A stretch of 64,000 bases of DNA from Odiellus spinosus (lineage: Eukaryota; Arthropoda; Arachnida; Opiliones; Phalangiidae). The notes below the pieces were generated by a model that was not told where the DNA came from, ran no database searches, and saw only the letters and a program-made list of their open reading frames with translations. The translations under genes were made by a program, and so were the position numbers. Within the stretch, counting starts at the first letter, position 1; every line of letters starts with the position of its first letter. The stretch lies in assembly GCA_963920705.1 (NCBI GenBank), contig CAWUCO010000207.1, forward strand, positions 248,001-312,000, in the 5' to 3' direction. This document shows, one piece after another, positions 60,401 to 64,000 of this stretch.

Positions 60401-63400
60401 ATTTTTAAGCGTTTTTGCTTAATTTTAACAAATTTTATATTTGTCACGTTTTCTCAATTTAGACAAAACCAAAGTCATTCGAAAGAGCAATTAATGGACA
60501 GTCTAAATAATAAGAGTTTTCAAAAATCCGTTGAAAAACAAGAAAAATATGGCCAATTCAAGAAATCATATCAAAATAGTCAAATTTGAGATTTTAAAAA
60601 TTCGCTTATGATATTAGATGTTTTTTGAATTGGCTATATTTTCCATGTTTTTAAACGGATTTTCCAAAACTATTGTTTTTTAGATAGACCAATATTTGTT
60701 CTTTTGAGTGGTGTTAATTTGTCTAAATCGCTTAAATATCAAATGCTCTGTGTCCATTTGAATCCAATAATCTTGGATTTTTAAGCGTTTTTGCTTAATT
60801 TTAACCCATTTTATATTTGTCACGTTTTCTCAATTTAGACAAAACCAAAGTCATTCGAAAGAGCAATTAATGGACAGTCTATATAATAAGAGTTTTAAAA
60901 AATCCTTTGAAAAACAAGAAAAATATGGCCAATTCAAGAAATCATACAATATCAAAATAGTCAAATTTCAGATTTTAAAAATTCGCTTTTTGATATTAGA
61001 TGTTTATTGAATTGGCCATATTTTCCATGTTTTTGCTTAATTTTAACCAATTTTATATTTGTCACGTTTTGGCAATTTAGACAAAACCAAAGTCATTCGA
61101 AAGAGCAATTAATGGACGGTCTAAATAATAATAGTTTTCAAAAATTCGTTGAAAAACAAGAAAAATATGGCCAATTCAAGAAATCATACAATATCGAAAT
61201 TGTCAAATTTCAGATTTTTAAAATTCGCTTTTTGATATTAGATGTTTTTTGAATTGGCCATATTTTCCATGTTTTTCAACGGATTTTCCAAAACTCTTGT
61301 TTTTTAGATAGACCAATATTTGCTCTTTTGAGTGGTTTTAATTTTGTCTTAATCGCTTAAAAATCAATTGTTTTGTTTCCATTTGAATCATATAATCTTG
61401 GATTTTTATGCGTTTTTGCTTAATTTTAACCAATTTTATATTTGTCACGTTTTCGCAATTTAGACAAAACCAAAGTCATTCGAAAGAGCAATTAATGGAC
61501 AGTCTAAATAATAAGAATTTTCAAAAATCCGTTGAAAAACAAGAAAAATATGGCCAATTCAAGAAATCATACAATATCAAAATAGTCAAATTTCAGATTT
61601 TAAAAATTCGCTTTTTGATATTAGATGATTTTTGAATAAACCATATTTTCCATATTTTTCAACAGAATTTCCAAAAGTCTTGTTTTTTAGATAGACCAAT
61701 ATTTGCTCTTTCGATAGGTGTTGATTTTGTCTAAATCGCTTAAAAATCAAATGTTTTGTGTCCATTTGAATCCAATAATCTTGGATTTTTATGCGTTTTT
61801 GCTTAATTTTAACCAATTAATGGACAGTCTAAATAATAAGAGTTTTCAAAAATCCGTTGAAAAACAAGAAAAATATAGCAAATTCAAGAAATCATACAAT
61901 ATCAAAATAGTCAAATTTCAGATTTTCAAAATTCGCTTTTTGATATTAGATGTTTTTTGAATTGGCCATATTTTCCATGTTTTTCAACGGATTTTCCAAA
62001 ACTCTTGTTTTTAAGATAGTCCAATATTTGCTCTTTCGATAAGTGTTGATTTTGTGTAAATCGCTTAAAAATCAAACGTTTGTGTCCAAATGAATCCAAT
62101 AATCTTGGATTTTTAAGCGTTTTTGCTTAATTTTAACCAATTTTATATTTGTCACGTTTTGGCAATTTAGACAAAACCAAAGTCATTCGAAAGAGCAATT
62201 AATGGACGGTCTAAATAATAAGAGATTTCAAAAATCCGTTGAAAAACAAGAAAAATATGGCCAATTCAAAAAATCAAACAATATCAAATAGTCAATTTTC
62301 AGATTTAAAAATTCGCTTTTTGATATTAGGTGTTTTTTGAATAAACCATATTTTCCATGTTTTTCAACAGAATTTCCAAAAGTCTTGTTTTTTAGATAGA
62401 CCAATATTTGCTCTTTCGATAGGTGTTGATTTTGTCTAAATCGCTTAAAAATCAAATGTTTTGTGTCCATTTGAATCCAATAATCTTGGATTTTTATGCG
62501 TTTTTGCTTAATTTTAACCAATTAATGGACAGTCTAAATAATAAGAGTTTTCAAAAATCCGTTGAAAAACAAGAAAAATATAGCAAATTCAAGAAATCAT
62601 ACAATATCAAAATAGTCAATTTTCAGATTTTAAAAATTCGCTTTTTGATATTAGATGTTTTTTGAATTGACCATATTTTCCATGTTTTTCAACGGATTTT
62701 CCAAAACTCTTGTTTTTTAGATAGTCCAATATTTGCTCTTTTGAGTGGTGTTAATTTTGTCTTAATCGCTTAAAAATCAAATGTTTTGTGTCCATTTGAA
62801 TCATATAATCTTGGATTTTTAAGCGTTTTTGCTTAATTTTAAACAATTAATGGACAGTTTAAATAATAGGAAATTTCAAAAATCCGTTGAAAAACAAGAA
62901 AAATATGGCCAATTCAAGAAATCATACAATATCAAAATAGTCAAATTTCAGATTTTATAAATTCGCTTTTTGATATTAGATGTTTTTTGAATTGACCATA
63001 TTTTCCATGTTTTTCAACGGATTTTCCAAAACTCTTGTTTTTTAGATAGTCCAATATTTGCTCTTTCGATAAGTGTTGATTTTGTCTAAATCGCTTAAAA
63101 ATCAAATGTTTGTGTCCATTTGAATCCAATAATCTTGGATTTTTAAGCGTTTTTGCTTAATTTTAACCAATTAATGGACAGTCTAAATAATAAGTTTTCA
63201 AAAATCCGTTGAAAAACAAGAAAAATATGGCAAATTCCAGAAATCATACAATATCAAAATAGTCAAATTTCAGATTTTAAAAATTCGCTTTTTGATATTA
63301 GATGTTTTTTGAATTGGCCATATTTTCCATGTTTTTCAACGGATTTTCCAAAACTCTGTTTTTTAGACAGTCCAATATTTACTCTTTCGATAAGTGTTGA

Positions 63401-64000
63401 TTTTGTCTAAATCGCTTAAAAATCAAATGTTTGTGTCCATTTGAATCCGATAATCTTTAATTTTTAAGCGTTTTTGCTTAATTTTAACCAATTTTATATT
63501 TGTCACGTTTTGGCAATTTAGACAAAACCAAAGTCATTCGAAAGAGCAATTAATGGACGGTCTAAATAATAAGAGATTTCAAAAATCCGTTGAAAAACAA
63601 GAAAAATATGGCCAATTCAAGAAATCAAACAATATCAAATAGTCAATTTTCAGATTTAAAAATTCGCTTTTTGATATTAGATGTTTTTTGAATAAACCAT
63701 ATTTTCCATGTTTTTCAACAGAATTTCCAAAAGTCTTGTTTTTTAGATAGACCAATATTTGCTCTTTTGATAGGTGTTGATTTTGTCTAAATCGCTTAAA
63801 AATCAAATGTTTTGTGTCCATTTGAATCCAATAATCTTGGATTTTTAAGCGTTTTTGCTTAATTTTAACCAATTAATGGACAGTCTAAATAATAAGAGTT
63901 TTCAAAAATCCGTTGAAAAAAGAGAAAAATATGGCCAATTCAAGAAATCATACAATATCAAAATAGTCAAATTTCAAATTTTAAAAATTCGCTTTTTGAT
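57414..64000 (-). repeat. 15,006-bp tandem macro-repeat, copy 2 (cut by the window end)
   Basis: These 6,587 bp repeat 42,408-48,994. I found two single-base differences: T at 44,338 against A at 59,344, and T at 48,393 against G at 63,399. There may be others, but identity is clearly above 99.9% if these are close to all. Such similarity implies a very recent duplication, or continuing homogenisation, or an assembly artefact. The short units seen in copy 1 recur at 61,814, 62,519, 62,844, 63,169 and 63,872. Confidence 0.92.

Larger units (their letters stand above)
1..64000. repeat. AT-rich satellite array, 383-bp monomer, spanning the entire window
   Basis: Every part of the window aligns to one repeat unit. 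Landmark words such as TTCAACGGATTTT, GATTTTTAAGCG and TTTGTCAC (or their reverse complements) recur every 380-383 bp. Equivalent points in the left array fall on exact multiples of 383: 5,061, 6,593, 9,274, 11,955, 13,104, 15,019 and 15,785 are separated by 4, 7, 7, 3, 5 and 2 units. Base composition is strongly AT-biased, roughly a quarter to 30% G+C by eye. No unique sequence interrupts the array and neither edge is reached. Arrays of this length and homogeneity, with higher-order repeats, are typical of eukaryotic centromeric or pericentromeric heterochromatin; that location is inference. The satellite family is not one I recognise by sequence. Confidence 0.97.
23467..64000 (-). repeat. 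Right array, roughly 108 monomers in - orientation
   Basis: Units read as reverse complements of those on the left: GTTTTTCAACGGATTTTCC, TTTGCTCTTTCGAGTGG, AATCGCTTAAAAATCAAATG, TTTAAGCGTTTTTGCTTAA, TTTGTCACGTTTTGGC, ATTCGAAAGAGCAATTAATG. Diagnostic differences from the left family are AAATCATACAATATC (left family would give AAACCATACAATATC), GATATTAGATG (left GACATTAGATG or GATAATAGATG) and CCATTTGAATCCAATAATC. Full-length units are 380-383 bp, and a short class of about 325 bp appears from 46.8 kb onward. Confidence 0.95.

Noticed and set aside
1-64000. CRISPR array
   Set aside because: Repeats are hundreds of bases long, directly adjoining, with no unique spacers and no cas genes.
1-64000. 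LTR retrotransposon or other virus-like element
   Set aside because: No long terminal repeats, primer-binding site, or polymerase- or capsid-like coding sequence is visible; periodicity is that of a simple satellite.
57414-64000. Assembly duplication as the sole explanation of the 15-kb repeat
   Set aside because: Not ruled out, but the copies differ at two or more positions and the junction has a specific 25-bp loss, which favours a real duplication. Read depth would decide.
1-64000. Prokaryotic or organellar origin (AT-rich, many short open frames)
   Set aside because: No operons, RNA genes or ribosome-binding contexts occur in 64 kb, and long homogeneous higher-order satellite arrays are a eukaryotic feature.

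Overview
The whole window is satellite DNA. From base 1 to base 64,000 it is a tandem array of one AT-rich repeat with a period of about 383 bp. I find no rRNA, tRNA, CRISPR array, recognisable transposon or convincing protein-coding gene, and no unique flanking sequence at either end. The roughly 170 monomers are mostly very alike and are grouped into several kinds of higher-order repeat. This points to a eukaryotic (peri)centromeric or other heterochromatic block. Invertebrates such as beetles carry satellites of similar length and base composition, but I cannot name the organism from the sequence.

Layout. Bases 1 to about 23,466 (about 61 monomers) run in one orientation, called + here. 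At about 23,466 the orientation flips, and the rest (about 23,467-64,000, roughly 108 monomers) runs in the opposite orientation, making a macro-dyad. The left array is a mosaic of four monomer types (A-D below) with local periods of 2, 3, 6, 7 and 14 monomers (766, 1,149, about 2,270, 2,681 and 5,362 bp). The last 1.5 kb before the flip already consists of the right-hand monomer family in + orientation, and islands of left-type sequence lie just beyond the flip. The right array contains a run of 1,146-bp trimers (26.7-32.1 kb), a 766-bp dimer pair (32.4-34.0 kb), a 2,677-bp seven-monomer tandem duplication (34.5-39.85 kb), a divergent mosaic (39.85-42.4 kb) and a 15,006-bp tandem duplication. 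Copy 1 of the latter is exactly 42,408-57,413, and copy 2 starts at 57,414 and runs off the window.

The most interesting structure is inside the monomer. Each 383-bp unit is an imperfect inverted dimer: a 129-bp arm and a 128-bp arm, about 80% identical by hand count after reverse complementing, around a centre that also holds a perfect 12-bp inverted repeat. Two dyad centres therefore alternate along the array, and single-stranded DNA or RNA from either strand could fold into long hairpins. The two arms also account for the many short open frames on both strands that encode related lysine-rich peptides. I regard these as by-products of the symmetry, not genes. A second monomer form of about 325 bp, made by a 58-bp deletion between CAATT repeats, has spread through 46.8-55.9 kb.

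There are no genes to work together here. The features below are written as a map of repeat architecture, so that every stretch is accounted for.
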